A stretch of 7,506 nucleotides of DNA from an uncultured Opitutales bacterium (GTDB lineage Bacteria > Verrucomicrobiota > Verrucomicrobiia > Opitutales > UBA2995): the NCBI GenBank assembly GCA_937920335.1, contig CALGUT010000658.1, forward strand, positions 1 to 7,506, given 5' to 3'. Below, in pieces: positions 1 to 6,748 of this stretch (position 1 is its first letter; each line of letters opens with the position of its first letter). The translations under genes were made by a program, and so were the position numbers. The notes under the pieces were generated by a model, which was not told the origin of the DNA, ran no database searches, and was given only the letters and a program-made list of their open reading frames with translations.

Positions 1-1
1 T

Positions 2-1144
2 CGGGTAAACGTGCTCAATCATGGGTTGTCCATGCGACCTCAGGAAACAACGATCGCCGAGGCGCTAAAAACGGTGGGTTACGCAACAGGGCATTTTGGC
101 AAATGGCACGTTGGATCCTGTCAACCGACCAGTCCGGTAAATCCAACGAATAGCGGTTTTGATGTCTGGCTCTCGACACCGAACTTTTATGATCTGAATC
201 CGGTGATGAGTCGTAACGGAATTGCTGAGCAGATGGAGGGCGAAAGCTCCATGATCGCAGTGGATGCTGCCCTGAACTTTATTCGGGATCAGGTAAAACA
301 GGAGCAACCATTCTTAAGTATTATCTGGTTTGGATCTCCCCATAGTCCCTTCGATGCCTTGGAGGGAGACAAGCAGCTCTATGAAGGGAAACCCATGGCT
401 GAATACTATCGTGAAATTACAGCTATGGATCGTGCGTTTGGAAAACTACGCAATGAACTTCGAACCCTCGGGATTGCGGATAATACATTGCTCTGGTACA
501 CCAGTGACAATGGAGGTCTCAACGAGCAGACGTCCGGTGGCCGGGAAAAGAAAGGGTCCATTTACGAAGGAGGGTTGCGTGTGCCCGCGATGATAGAGTG
601 GCCTGCAAGCATTCCCCAAGGAAGAATCACCGACGTGGTTAGTTTCAGTTCCGATATCTACCCCACGTTGGTCGAGCTTACCGGAGCGAAGGTCGAGAAC
701 CAGTATCCGCTCGATGGCATCAGTCTGGTTGATGTGTTGGATGGAAAGATGGAATCCCGGGAGTCGGGAATCGGTTTCTGGCGCTACCCGTATCCGGGGC
801 GTTTGACCTACGCCGATCGTATGATGATTGCCTTGATGGAGGCGCAGGAAGCTGGGCACGAATTCGATCCAGAAGGTCGTCTTGATCTGGATGCTGGGGA
901 AATTAAGCAGCAATTCCCCGAGGACGAGTTCCCTGGTCACGCCGCCTGGCTCGAGTATCCCTGGAAGCTACACCGAATTAGTGAGGAAGATCAGGAACGT
1001 TTCGAACTCTACGAGCTTCAAGCCGATCCCGAAGAAGCTCAGGACGTGTCTTCAACTCAGGTAGAACGGGTGAAGCGCATGGAGGCTTCGTTAGCGAAGT
1101 GGCAGACCTCAGTTATGAGAAGTCTAAACGGGAAAGATTACTGA
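2..1144 (+). CDS. Sulfatase (S1 / arylsulfatase type), 5'-truncated by the window edge
   Basis: This gene encodes a sulfate-ester hydrolase of the alkaline-phosphatase superfamily. The reading frame is open from base 2, so the GTG at 11 is probably an internal Val and the true start lies left of the window. Numbering from that GTG codon, visible active-site signatures are GKWH (30-33, Lys and His of the sulfate pocket), SPHSP (109-113, conserved His), SDNGG (165-169, calcium-binding Asp and Asn) and a Lys in EKKGSIYEGG near 181, followed by RVP. The C-terminal sub-domain is present, with the usual LYELQADPEE motif near 333-342. The formylglycine motif C/S-x-P-x-R is not seen; by family spacing it should sit shortly before base 1, so activity and export signal cannot be judged. 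Between residues 265 and 312 there is an acidic stretch ending in GHAAW, which probably marks a particular subfamily. The substrate is unknown; a sulfated glycan is typical for the group. The gene is convergent with the ABC operon and ends in TGA at 1142-1144. Confidence 0.95.
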   Translation, partial: RVNVLNHGLSMRPQETTIAEALKTVGYATGHFGKWHVGSCQPTSPVNPTNSGFDVWLSTPNFYDLNPVMSRNGIAEQMEGESSMIAVDAALNFIRDQVKQEQPFLSIIWFGSPHSPFDALEGDKQLYEGKPMAEYYREITAMDRAFGKLRNELRTLGIADNTLLWYTSDNGGLNEQTSGGREKKGSIYEGGLRVPAMIEWPASIPQGRITDVVSFSSDIYPTLVELTGAKVENQYPLDGISLVDVLDGKMESRESGIGFWRYPYPGRLTYADRMMIALMEAQEAGHEFDPEGRLDLDAGEIKQQFPEDEFPGHAAWLEYPWKLHRISEEDQERFELYELQADPEEAQDVSSTQVERVKRMEASLAKWQTSVMRSLNGKDY

Positions 1145-1171
1145 TTCCGGACAAGCTCTTGGACTGATATG
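1145..1171. other. Convergent intergenic gap between sulfatase and ABC operon
   Basis: Only 27 bases separate the two stop codons. A TCCGGA palindrome (1146-1151) and a short CAAG-CT-CTTG repeat (1152-1161) are present, but there is no stable stem followed by a T run on either strand. Termination therefore appears to be Rho-dependent, or to lie inside the opposing gene, which would give overlapping antisense 3' ends. Confidence 0.5.
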
Positions 1172-2194
1172 CTACTTCTGTTTCTGCGCTGCTCGCTTCT
1201 TGGCCACGGCGCGTTTGGCCAATTCGTCAACGATGACGCCGCCGAGTATCACGGCACCGATAACGGCGAATTCGGCCCTTTGAAATCCCAGGAAGGCCAT
1301 GTTCATCATGTTTCTCAAAACGCGTAGGAGTGCCGTTCCGATGATGACACCCAGAATCGTCCCGGAGCCCCCGCGCAAGCTACAGCCACCGAGTACGGCG
1401 GCCGCAATCGCGTAGAGCTCATAAAAGTTTCCGAAGTCGACGGGTTGGGCTAAATTCAAATCCAAGACAAACAGCAGTCCTGCCAGTCCCGCGAGGCCGG
1501 AGCAGATGACATAGGCCAGGGTGATCATGCGATCGGTGTTGATTCCGCTGAACTTGGCAGCTTCCTCGTTGTTTCCCAAAGCGAGTAGATAGCGGCCGTA
1601 AATGGTGCGGTTGAGAAAAATCCCAACGGCGACTGCGATCACGATCAAGATGATGGCTGGGAAGGGAATTCCGAATCCCGGAAATAGCGGAATCTCTCCG
1701 GTGGCGATCCAGCGAAGCCCTTTGAGTTCATTTCCGAATCCGGCGGTCTGGTCTCCGGTAAACCCTCGAGTGACTCCTCGATATATAAGCAGTCCGCATA
1801 AGGTTACAATGAACGGTTGGAGCCGAAGCTTGGTAATGAGCAAGCCATGGCTGAGGCCAATCAGCATAGGTAGGACGATCGCCATGATGAGGACGATCCA
1901 AGGGGCCCAACCTTGGTCCGTGATGAGCCAGGGGACACCGACACCCACGAGGCATACGACCGATCCGAGTGACAGGTCGATTCCTCCGGTGATGATGACC
2001 AGTGCCACGCCGATTCCGAGGATTCCGAACAACGAAGTACGGCGAATCAGGTTTTCTTGATTATAGGCTCCTACGAAATTGGGATTGATGATGGCGGTTA
2101 CGATATACACCACCATGAGCAGAACGAAGATACCGAGGATGCGCTTCGCTCCTTCGCTCTGCGAACCGATGAACTTTGAGATAAATTGTTTCAT
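1172..2194 (-). CDS. CUT2-family sugar ABC transporter permease (RbsC-like)
   Basis: This is the inner-membrane channel subunit of a ribose-type (BPD_transp_2) importer, 340 residues, close to the usual family length. A short basic/amphipathic N-terminus is followed by about eight to ten hydrophobic helices, the clearest near residues 18-36, 54-70, 75-92, 98-118, 176-194, 226-246, 258-275 and 305-324. Diagnostic motifs are ITGGIDLSLGS (68-78), the cytoplasmic coupling segment YGRYLLALGNNEEAAKFSGI (199-218) that contacts the ATPase, and GGCSLRGGSGT (269-279). The C-terminus is strongly basic (residues 327-340), consistent with a cytoplasmic end. It is the last gene of the operon, starting 21 bases after the ATPase stop. 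The ATG at 2192-2194 is preceded by no recognisable Shine-Dalgarno sequence, so expression may rely on coupling to the upstream gene. It probably acts as a homodimer with the ATPase encoded next door. Ligand specificity cannot be inferred; a call of ribose specificity would be unsupported. Confidence 0.96.
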   Translation of the reverse strand: MKQFISKFIGSQSEGAKRILGIFVLLMVVYIVTAIINPNFVGAYNQENLIRRTSLFGILGIGVALVIITGGIDLSLGSVVCLVGVGVPWLITDQGWAPWIVLIMAIVLPMLIGLSHGLLITKLRLQPFIVTLCGLLIYRGVTRGFTGDQTAGFGNELKGLRWIATGEIPLFPGFGIPFPAIILIVIAVAVGIFLNRTIYGRYLLALGNNEEAAKFSGINTDRMITLAYVICSGLAGLAGLLFVLDLNLAQPVDFGNFYELYAIAAAVLGGCSLRGGSGTILGVIIGTALLRVLRNMMNMAFLGFQRAEFAVIGAVILGGVIVDELAKRAVAKKRAAQKQK

Positions 2195-2215
2195 GATTTA
2201 AAAGAGTTTGGCGAC

Positions 2216-3730
2216 TTAGGCGGCTTCTGTGTTTCCGGTTGCGAGTTGCATAATGGCTTCCTCACTTAGTTGGTCTCGTGGAAGTTCACCGGTGATACGT
2301 CCCTCGTGCATGACGAGTGTTCGGTCGGACATCCCCATCACTTCTTCCAGCTCACTGGATACGAAAAGAATCGCGACACCGCGTTTTGCGAGGTCTTCCA
2401 TGAGTCCGTAGATCTCCTGTTTCGCGCCTACGTCGATTCCGCGTGTGGGTTCATCAAGGAGGAGAACTTTGGGTTCCATCGCCAGCCACTTTCCAATGAC
2501 GACCTTTTGCTGATTACCGCCTGACAAATACCGAATCACCTGTCGGTCGTTAGGTGTTTTTACGCGCATCTGTTTGATCATGAGCGCGGTGATTTCCGCC
2601 TCGCGCGCTTCGTTCATAAAAATACCATTGGGGCTTTCCCGCTTCAGGCTGGCTAGTCCCATGTTCTCCCGAACGGTCATGTCCAAAATCAAACCTTGCT
2701 GTTTTCGATCTTCCGGAACGAGGGCTATGCCGGCGTTGATCGCTTCCTGCGGAGATTGAGCGTCGATGCTGGTGCCTGCTATCCAGACCTTTCCTCCGAG
2801 GTTTGGCGTGACTCCAAAGAGAGTCGCCAGTAATTCGGTGCGGCCAGCACCCACCAACCCAGCCATGCCAACGATCTCTCCTGCGTGCAGCTTAAAGCTT
2901 AGCTCGTGAGTCGGATGTGCCGGTGTGCGGAGGTTTTTAACTTCCAATGCAACTTCGCCAGGTTTGTGAATGGTTCTGGCATAGAATTGAGAAATGTCAC
3001 GACCGACCATGAGTTTCACCATCTTGTCGTGGTTGATATCCGCCCTGGGTAGATCGCCTGCATTTTCGCCGTCGCGCAAGACGCTGACTCGATCGGCAAG
3101 TTCCTTGGCTTCTCCCAGTCGGTGAGAAATATAAATGACACTTACTCCTCGTTTGCGCAAATCCTTGATCACAGTGAAAAGGGTCTCGGCTTCTTTTTGC
3201 GATAAACTGGAAGTCGGTTCGTCCATGATTAGAACCCGCGCGTCTACGGATAATGCCTTGGCAATTTCAACGAGCTGCTGACGGCCTATGGTGAGGTCAC
3301 CCACGATGGTGTTGGGATCGACATTCAATCCGACCATTTTGAGGAAACCCTTGGAATTTTTGTAGATGGTTGCCTCATCAATCAGGCCTCGTTTGGTCGG
3401 TTCGCGACCGAGAAAAATATTAGCTCCAACGCTCAGGTTCGTCGCCATATTAAGTTCTTGGTGAATCAGTGCGATTCCATAGTCCAGTGCATCCTGAACG
3501 CCGCCAATCTCAATGACCTCGCCATCCATAAGGATCTGCCCCTCATCCGCCGGTTGCACGCCAGCCAGAATCTTCATCAGCGTGCTCTTGCCAGCTCCGT
3601 TTTCTCCCAAGAGGGCCAGCACTTCGCCGCCCACTAGATGTAAGTTGACACCGTTGAGAGCCCGAACACCCGGGAAACTCTTACCGATGCCTCGAACTTC
3701 CAGGAGTGTCTTTGGGGAGTCTGAACTCAC
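2216..3730 (-). CDS. CUT2-family sugar ABC transporter ATP-binding protein, two fused ATPase domains (RbsA/MglA-like)
   Basis: This protein powers the importer on the cytoplasmic face. Its 504 residues match the RbsA/MglA/XylG length. The N-terminal domain has Walker A GENGAGKST (42-50), Q-loop HQELN (90-94), a signature variant LTIGRQQ (146-152), Walker B VLIMDEPTSSL (166-176) and H-loop His203. The C-terminal domain has the degenerate P-loop GLVGAGRTEL (291-300) without the Walker lysine, an intact signature LSGGNQQ (402-408), Walker B VLLLDEPTRGID (422-433), and SSELEE (458-463) where the H-loop His would be. This asymmetry is normal for the family: one site is expected to hydrolyse well and the other poorly. 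The start is GTG at 3728-3730, immediately adjacent to the binding-protein stop TAA (3731-3733); no later start would preserve the first beta-strand (LLEVRGIGKSF). No good Shine-Dalgarno is seen, so translation is probably coupled. The permease follows after 21 bases. Confidence 0.97.
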   Translation of the reverse strand: MSSDSPKTLLEVRGIGKSFPGVRALNGVNLHLVGGEVLALLGENGAGKSTLMKILAGVQPADEGQILMDGEVIEIGGVQDALDYGIALIHQELNMATNLSVGANIFLGREPTKRGLIDEATIYKNSKGFLKMVGLNVDPNTIVGDLTIGRQQLVEIAKALSVDARVLIMDEPTSSLSQKEAETLFTVIKDLRKRGVSVIYISHRLGEAKELADRVSVLRDGENAGDLPRADINHDKMVKLMVGRDISQFYARTIHKPGEVALEVKNLRTPAHPTHELSFKLHAGEIVGMAGLVGAGRTELLATLFGVTPNLGGKVWIAGTSIDAQSPQEAINAGIALVPEDRKQQGLILDMTVRENMGLASLKRESPNGIFMNEAREAEITALMIKQMRVKTPNDRQVIRYLSGGNQQKVVIGKWLAMEPKVLLLDEPTRGIDVGAKQEIYGLMEDLAKRGVAILFVSSELEEVMGMSDRTLVMHEGRITGELPRDQLSEEAIMQLATGNTEAA

Positions 3731-4732
3731 TTACTTGCCAAGCTTCTTTTTGAGGTCTGCCCAAAACTCCTCGACATTGTCTTTCTTGATTTGCCGGGCG
3801 CTGATATTGATAAAACCGTCTGCGTCAGCTCCGGTGTCGGTTCCATTATGTAAGGCGTTTAATACCTCAATCGATTTATAACCATACATGTAAGGGTTTT
3901 GCACGACGGTTCCCTGTACGTCTCCATCTATAATTCCCTGGAGGGTCCTTTCAGCTTCGTCGAAGCCGATCACTTTAACCTCCTTGAGCTTACCAGCTTG
4001 TTCCAATGCCTCCAGGATAAGAGGAGGATTGTAAGCAAAAAGGCCAACCATAGCTCCGATATCAGGATTGCGAGCGAGGGTGTCTTCGGCATTGGCTTTG
4101 GCTTTTGCCCGATCGAATTGATCGGTTAGTGTTCCCAAAATCGTATACTTTTCGCCTTTGATAACCGCTCCCGGAGGATCAAAACGGGTATTGTCGTGAG
4201 AACGATCCATCAACTCATCAATCACTCCCTGGCGTCTGCGGCGGGCGTTGTCTTGCTCCATTCGTCCGACAAGAATCATCACCGTGCCACCCTCTGGTAA
4301 CGCTTCTTTAACGAGTGCACCGCATTCTCTGCCGGCATCGTAGTTATCCATTCCGATGTAAACGCGACGGCTAGAGTCGGGGGCATCTGAGTCCTGGGTG
4401 ATCAAAATGGTTTGTTCTGCAACCTGATTGAGGAAGTCAGTTTGATTGGCCGCATCGATAGGGCTGACTGCGATACCCGTCGTACCGCGGGTCATTAGGT
4501 CCTCGAGCATGCTCTTTTGCTCTACGGCGCCTGCGGCTGGCATAAGAACGTCCGCCTTCACCTGCAGGTCTGCCGCTGCGGCTTTAACACCACTCTCGGC
4601 GAGTGTCCAAAATGGATCGACGCCATTCGTTACGAAGGCGTAACTGGCTTTTCCGCCATCTGCTGAGTTGTTTCCGCCGCCGCAACCGGTAAGTATGAGG
4701 ACGGACGTGAGTAGAAGAATGAGTCTGAACAT
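3731..4732 (-). CDS. Sugar ABC transporter substrate-binding lipoprotein (RbsB-like, Peripla_BP_4 fold)
   Basis: This is the ligand-capturing subunit of the importer, 333 residues from the chosen start. The ATG at 4730-4732 gives an ideal lipoprotein signal: MFRL, a hydrophobic run, then lipobox LTGC with lipidated Cys17 and a Gly/Asn/Ser-rich linker (18-29). A TTG in frame at 4793-4795 would add 21 residues in front of this signal and is judged not to be the start. The mature part has the two-lobed type I periplasmic fold: first strand YAFVTNG, then DPFW (39-42; aromatic stacking residues), ITQDSD (111-116), DNARRRRQG (161-169), FAYNPP (232-237), VIGFDE (254-259) and VVQNPYMYGYKS (276-287) at positions where family members contact ligand. 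Family knowledge suggests a pentose, hexose or related polyol-like ligand; the actual ligand is unknown. It is first in the operon, with 165 bases of upstream intergenic space. Confidence 0.95.
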   Translation of the reverse strand: MFRLILLLTSVLILTGCGGGNNSADGGKASYAFVTNGVDPFWTLAESGVKAAAADLQVKADVLMPAAGAVEQKSMLEDLMTRGTTGIAVSPIDAANQTDFLNQVAEQTILITQDSDAPDSSRRVYIGMDNYDAGRECGALVKEALPEGGTVMILVGRMEQDNARRRRQGVIDELMDRSHDNTRFDPPGAVIKGEKYTILGTLTDQFDRAKAKANAEDTLARNPDIGAMVGLFAYNPPLILEALEQAGKLKEVKVIGFDEAERTLQGIIDGDVQGTVVQNPYMYGYKSIEVLNALHNGTDTGADADGFINISARQIKKDNVEEFWADLKKKLGK

Positions 4733-4817
4733 AAGTTTGGGGTCTTTATTGGTAATGATCTGAAAGATACAAAGCAACGAACCTCGACTAATCAAGACAA
4801 GGAATCGGTGCGGGAGG

Positions 4818-4839
4818 AATACATTAACATTACCGTATT
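4818..4839. promoter_or_regulatory. Candidate operator: imperfect 22-bp palindrome upstream of the ABC importer operon
   Basis: The arms AATAC and GTATT bound a 22-bp element in which 8 of 11 base pairs are symmetric. It also contains a perfect tandem ACATTA repeat (4821-4832). The 7-mer GAATCGG occurs on both sides, at 4802-4808 and 4840-4846. The element lies 85-107 bases upstream of the ATG at 4732, in the 165-base gap (4733-4897) that must hold the operon promoter. A weak sigma-70-like pair can be proposed on the minus strand (TTGATT at 4795-4790, TGTATC at 4771-4766, spacer 18), but it is far from consensus. No regulator gene is in the window, so the assignment is inference from symmetry and position only. 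The rest of the gap shows no ORF and no terminator. Confidence 0.25.
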
Positions 4840-4897
4840 GAATCGGAGGGTGGTGGGGCAGTCTCGGTGAGGCTTAAAGCATAGAGTCTTTTTTACC

Positions 4898-6748
4898 CTA
4901 TCTGAGAACGGGACTCACCGGTTTCCCATTTGTGGTGAGGATATGGACCTCGTGGGCTTTAATCGTTGGATGAAAAAATTCCCAAACCACCTCTTTGTCA
5001 GGGGTGATCTCGAAGATCTTGACCTTGTCAGCATCCTTCTGGCCGTAGCTGCAGATGATGGTATTTCCGTTCGGGAGTCGTTGTCCTCCGCAAGGATCAC
5101 TGAAGCGGTCGTCGACATCTTCGTTGTCGACCAACCAGGCGATGCTGCCATCCGGAGCGAATTCCACGGTCTTGTTGCCATGGGTCAGGTTGACCAAGGT
5201 GTTTCCAGAAGGAAGAAGAATTGCTGTGAAAGGCCAGTTCTCTGCTTCACGACCGCCGAGCTCTGGCGAGTCCGTAGCGAATACGTTCACCACATCTCCA
5301 GATGGCGTATACTCCTTCACTTTAAACGCGAGTAAATGAGGGACGAGATAATTGCCGTTGGGCAGTTTACGGGCCATGCGCGTCTGCATGTGGGCGTTAT
5401 CAGTTTCTGGCTGGAGCGGGACTTCGACTTCGATTTCGCCAGCTGCGTTTACTTCAAGCAGGCGAGGAAAAACTCCCCGTTCGACAAGCAGGGTATTTCC
5501 GTTTGGAAGGCGATTCGCGGTGCCGAGCTCTTTATTGCGAGGATCCAGTTTGTAGGACCAGATTACGTCCTGCGTGCCTTCTGCGTATTCGCGGGCTTCT
5601 CCCTGAATCGAAAGTAGCACATTTCCGTTTTCAAGGACCATGCCGTCCCGCGCATAACCGTCAGTTTCCCAGATGATCTCGTTGTTCTCTCCGATGATCG
5701 CGGTGGTCTTACCACAGACGAGAAAGGAATGACGGATATTCGAGCTGCTTACCTGGCGAATGGGATCAGGGGTTTCAACCGGGGAGCTGCCATCTTGTTC
5801 CGGATGGAAGGTCGTCGAATTGTTCTTTGCCATCTCAGTGATTTTGAGAACTGCATCGAGATCGACCGTGCCAAAAACCGTGACCTCGGGGTATTGGGCC
5901 TTGTAGGCTTTTAATCCGGCAGTAGTGACTGAAGTCTCGCCGACGAACAGTTCTCCAGCAGAGAGGACGTTCATCTGGGAAATTCCCGTATCCGTGATCT
6001 TGGTACCGAATAGGGTGATGTGCTGGAGGGATGGAAATGTGTTGATGACCGGAATGATATCGTCCTCCACCGCACTCAAACGAAGATCGAGATGAGTTAG
6101 TTGGGGAAGCTCTCCCAAGGATTGCAGTTCGGTAGCTGAGATACTTTGGCCGGTTAAGCGGAGCTCATCGATATCTGCTGCCAAAGGTTTCAGTTGGTTC
6201 AGGTCATCTTGAGTCAAGGGTTTTGAAATGTGTTGGAGATCTGCGAACAAGCTAGACTCGTTGGCTCCCTGTTTGTGGATGATAGCTCCGCGGTCACGGA
6301 GGTTCTCAACGGCCACAAGCTGTTCAGGAGTGAGTAGTTCTTCAAGTGGAAGACTTGCGCGCTGGGCTGCCGCGCTGGGAGCACCCTGGTAGATCCAGTG
6401 CGCGATTTTCAAAATGGCTTCAGGAGAAAGTGGATCCTCATCTTCTGGGGGCATGGCATACTCATCACTCTTGGGCATGAGTAGGTATTCCATCAAAGGG
6501 CTCTGCATGGGATAGTGGGGAACGATGGGGTCCTCATCGCTACTACCCGGTGTCATCAAGGCTTCGAAACTGTCTAGTCGATACTTACTCTTTTGCTTTT
6601 CAGATCCGTGGCACTTAACGCAGTGCTGTTCCAATAAGGGTGCGATATCCTGATCGTAGTCGTAATCTTCTGCCGATGCAGCTAAACCGAATAGCGTTAG
6701 AGACGTAATAAAGATTACGGCTCGAAGGTGAGGTTTGATGGTCGTCAT
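4898..6748 (-). CDS. Exported planctomycete-type cytochrome c / LRR-like / six-bladed beta-propeller fusion protein
   Basis: This 616-residue protein has four parts. Residues 1-26 form a Sec signal peptide with a likely cut at ASA|ED. Residues 27-125 form a PSCyt1-type cytochrome c domain with haem-attachment motif CVKCH (Cys43, Cys46, His47) and probable axial Met99 in AMPPED. Residues about 145-295 resemble leucine-rich repeats (THLDLRLSAV, LQHITLFGTKITDTG, ELFVGETSVTTAGL). Residues about 335-613 contain six propeller-like repeats: a [L/P]-NGN-type turn at Gly375, 417, 465, 515, 561 and 608, spaced 42-50 residues, alternating with strands such as NEIIWE, DVIWSY, SIAWLV and EVVWEF. The sixth repeat is degenerate (TTNGK) and is preceded by HEVH (599-602). 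The protein should lie in the periplasm with one haem. Its role is unknown; electron transfer coupled to substrate binding by the propeller is conceivable. The start overlaps the DUF1501 stop by four bases (ATGA), so the two are coupled. No terminator is evident after TAG at 4898-4900. Confidence 0.9.
   Translation of the reverse strand: MTTIKPHLRAVIFITSLTLFGLAASAEDYDYDQDIAPLLEQHCVKCHGSEKQKSKYRLDSFEALMTPGSSDEDPIVPHYPMQSPLMEYLLMPKSDEYAMPPEDEDPLSPEAILKIAHWIYQGAPSAAAQRASLPLEELLTPEQLVAVENLRDRGAIIHKQGANESSLFADLQHISKPLTQDDLNQLKPLAADIDELRLTGQSISATELQSLGELPQLTHLDLRLSAVEDDIIPVINTFPSLQHITLFGTKITDTGISQMNVLSAGELFVGETSVTTAGLKAYKAQYPEVTVFGTVDLDAVLKITEMAKNNSTTFHPEQDGSSPVETPDPIRQVSSSNIRHSFLVCGKTTAIIGENNEIIWETDGYARDGMVLENGNVLLSIQGEAREYAEGTQDVIWSYKLDPRNKELGTANRLPNGNTLLVERGVFPRLLEVNAAGEIEVEVPLQPETDNAHMQTRMARKLPNGNYLVPHLLAFKVKEYTPSGDVVNVFATDSPELGGREAENWPFTAILLPSGNTLVNLTHGNKTVEFAPDGSIAWLVDNEDVDDRFSDPCGGQRLPNGNTIICSYGQKDADKVKIFEITPDKEVVWEFFHPTIKAHEVHILTTNGKPVSPVLR

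Noticed and set aside
11..13. GTG as the real start of the sulfatase
   Set aside because: The frame is open to the left edge and a start here would remove the catalytic formylglycine motif and the first strands of the fold.
446..940. 164-residue minus-strand open frame inside the sulfatase gene
   Set aside because: It lies wholly opposite a well-conserved sulfatase region, has no recognisable domain and no ribosome site; it is a shadow frame.
1146..1161. Possible terminator hairpin (TCCGGA, CAAG-CT-CTTG)
   Set aside because: The stems are only 3-4 bp with tiny loops and no T run follows on either strand.
1602..2060. 152-residue plus-strand open frame inside the permease gene
   Set aside because: Its Pro/Ser/Thr/Ile-rich composition is what an antisense read of a membrane-protein gene gives; no domain or start signal supports it.
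2831..2860. Missing Walker A lysine in the second ATPase domain as a sign of inactivation
   Set aside because: The GxxGAGRTEL form is the normal sequence of the second domain in RbsA/MglA/XylG-type proteins.
4733..4795. Longer form of the binding protein starting at TTG 4793-4795
   Set aside because: The extra 21 residues would precede a textbook lipoprotein signal peptide that begins at the ATG at 4732.
4872..4894. GCTTAAAGC repeat and a T run after it as a terminator
   Set aside because: The stem would be 4 bp around a one-base loop, and the T run is on the plus strand while both flanking genes are on the minus strand.
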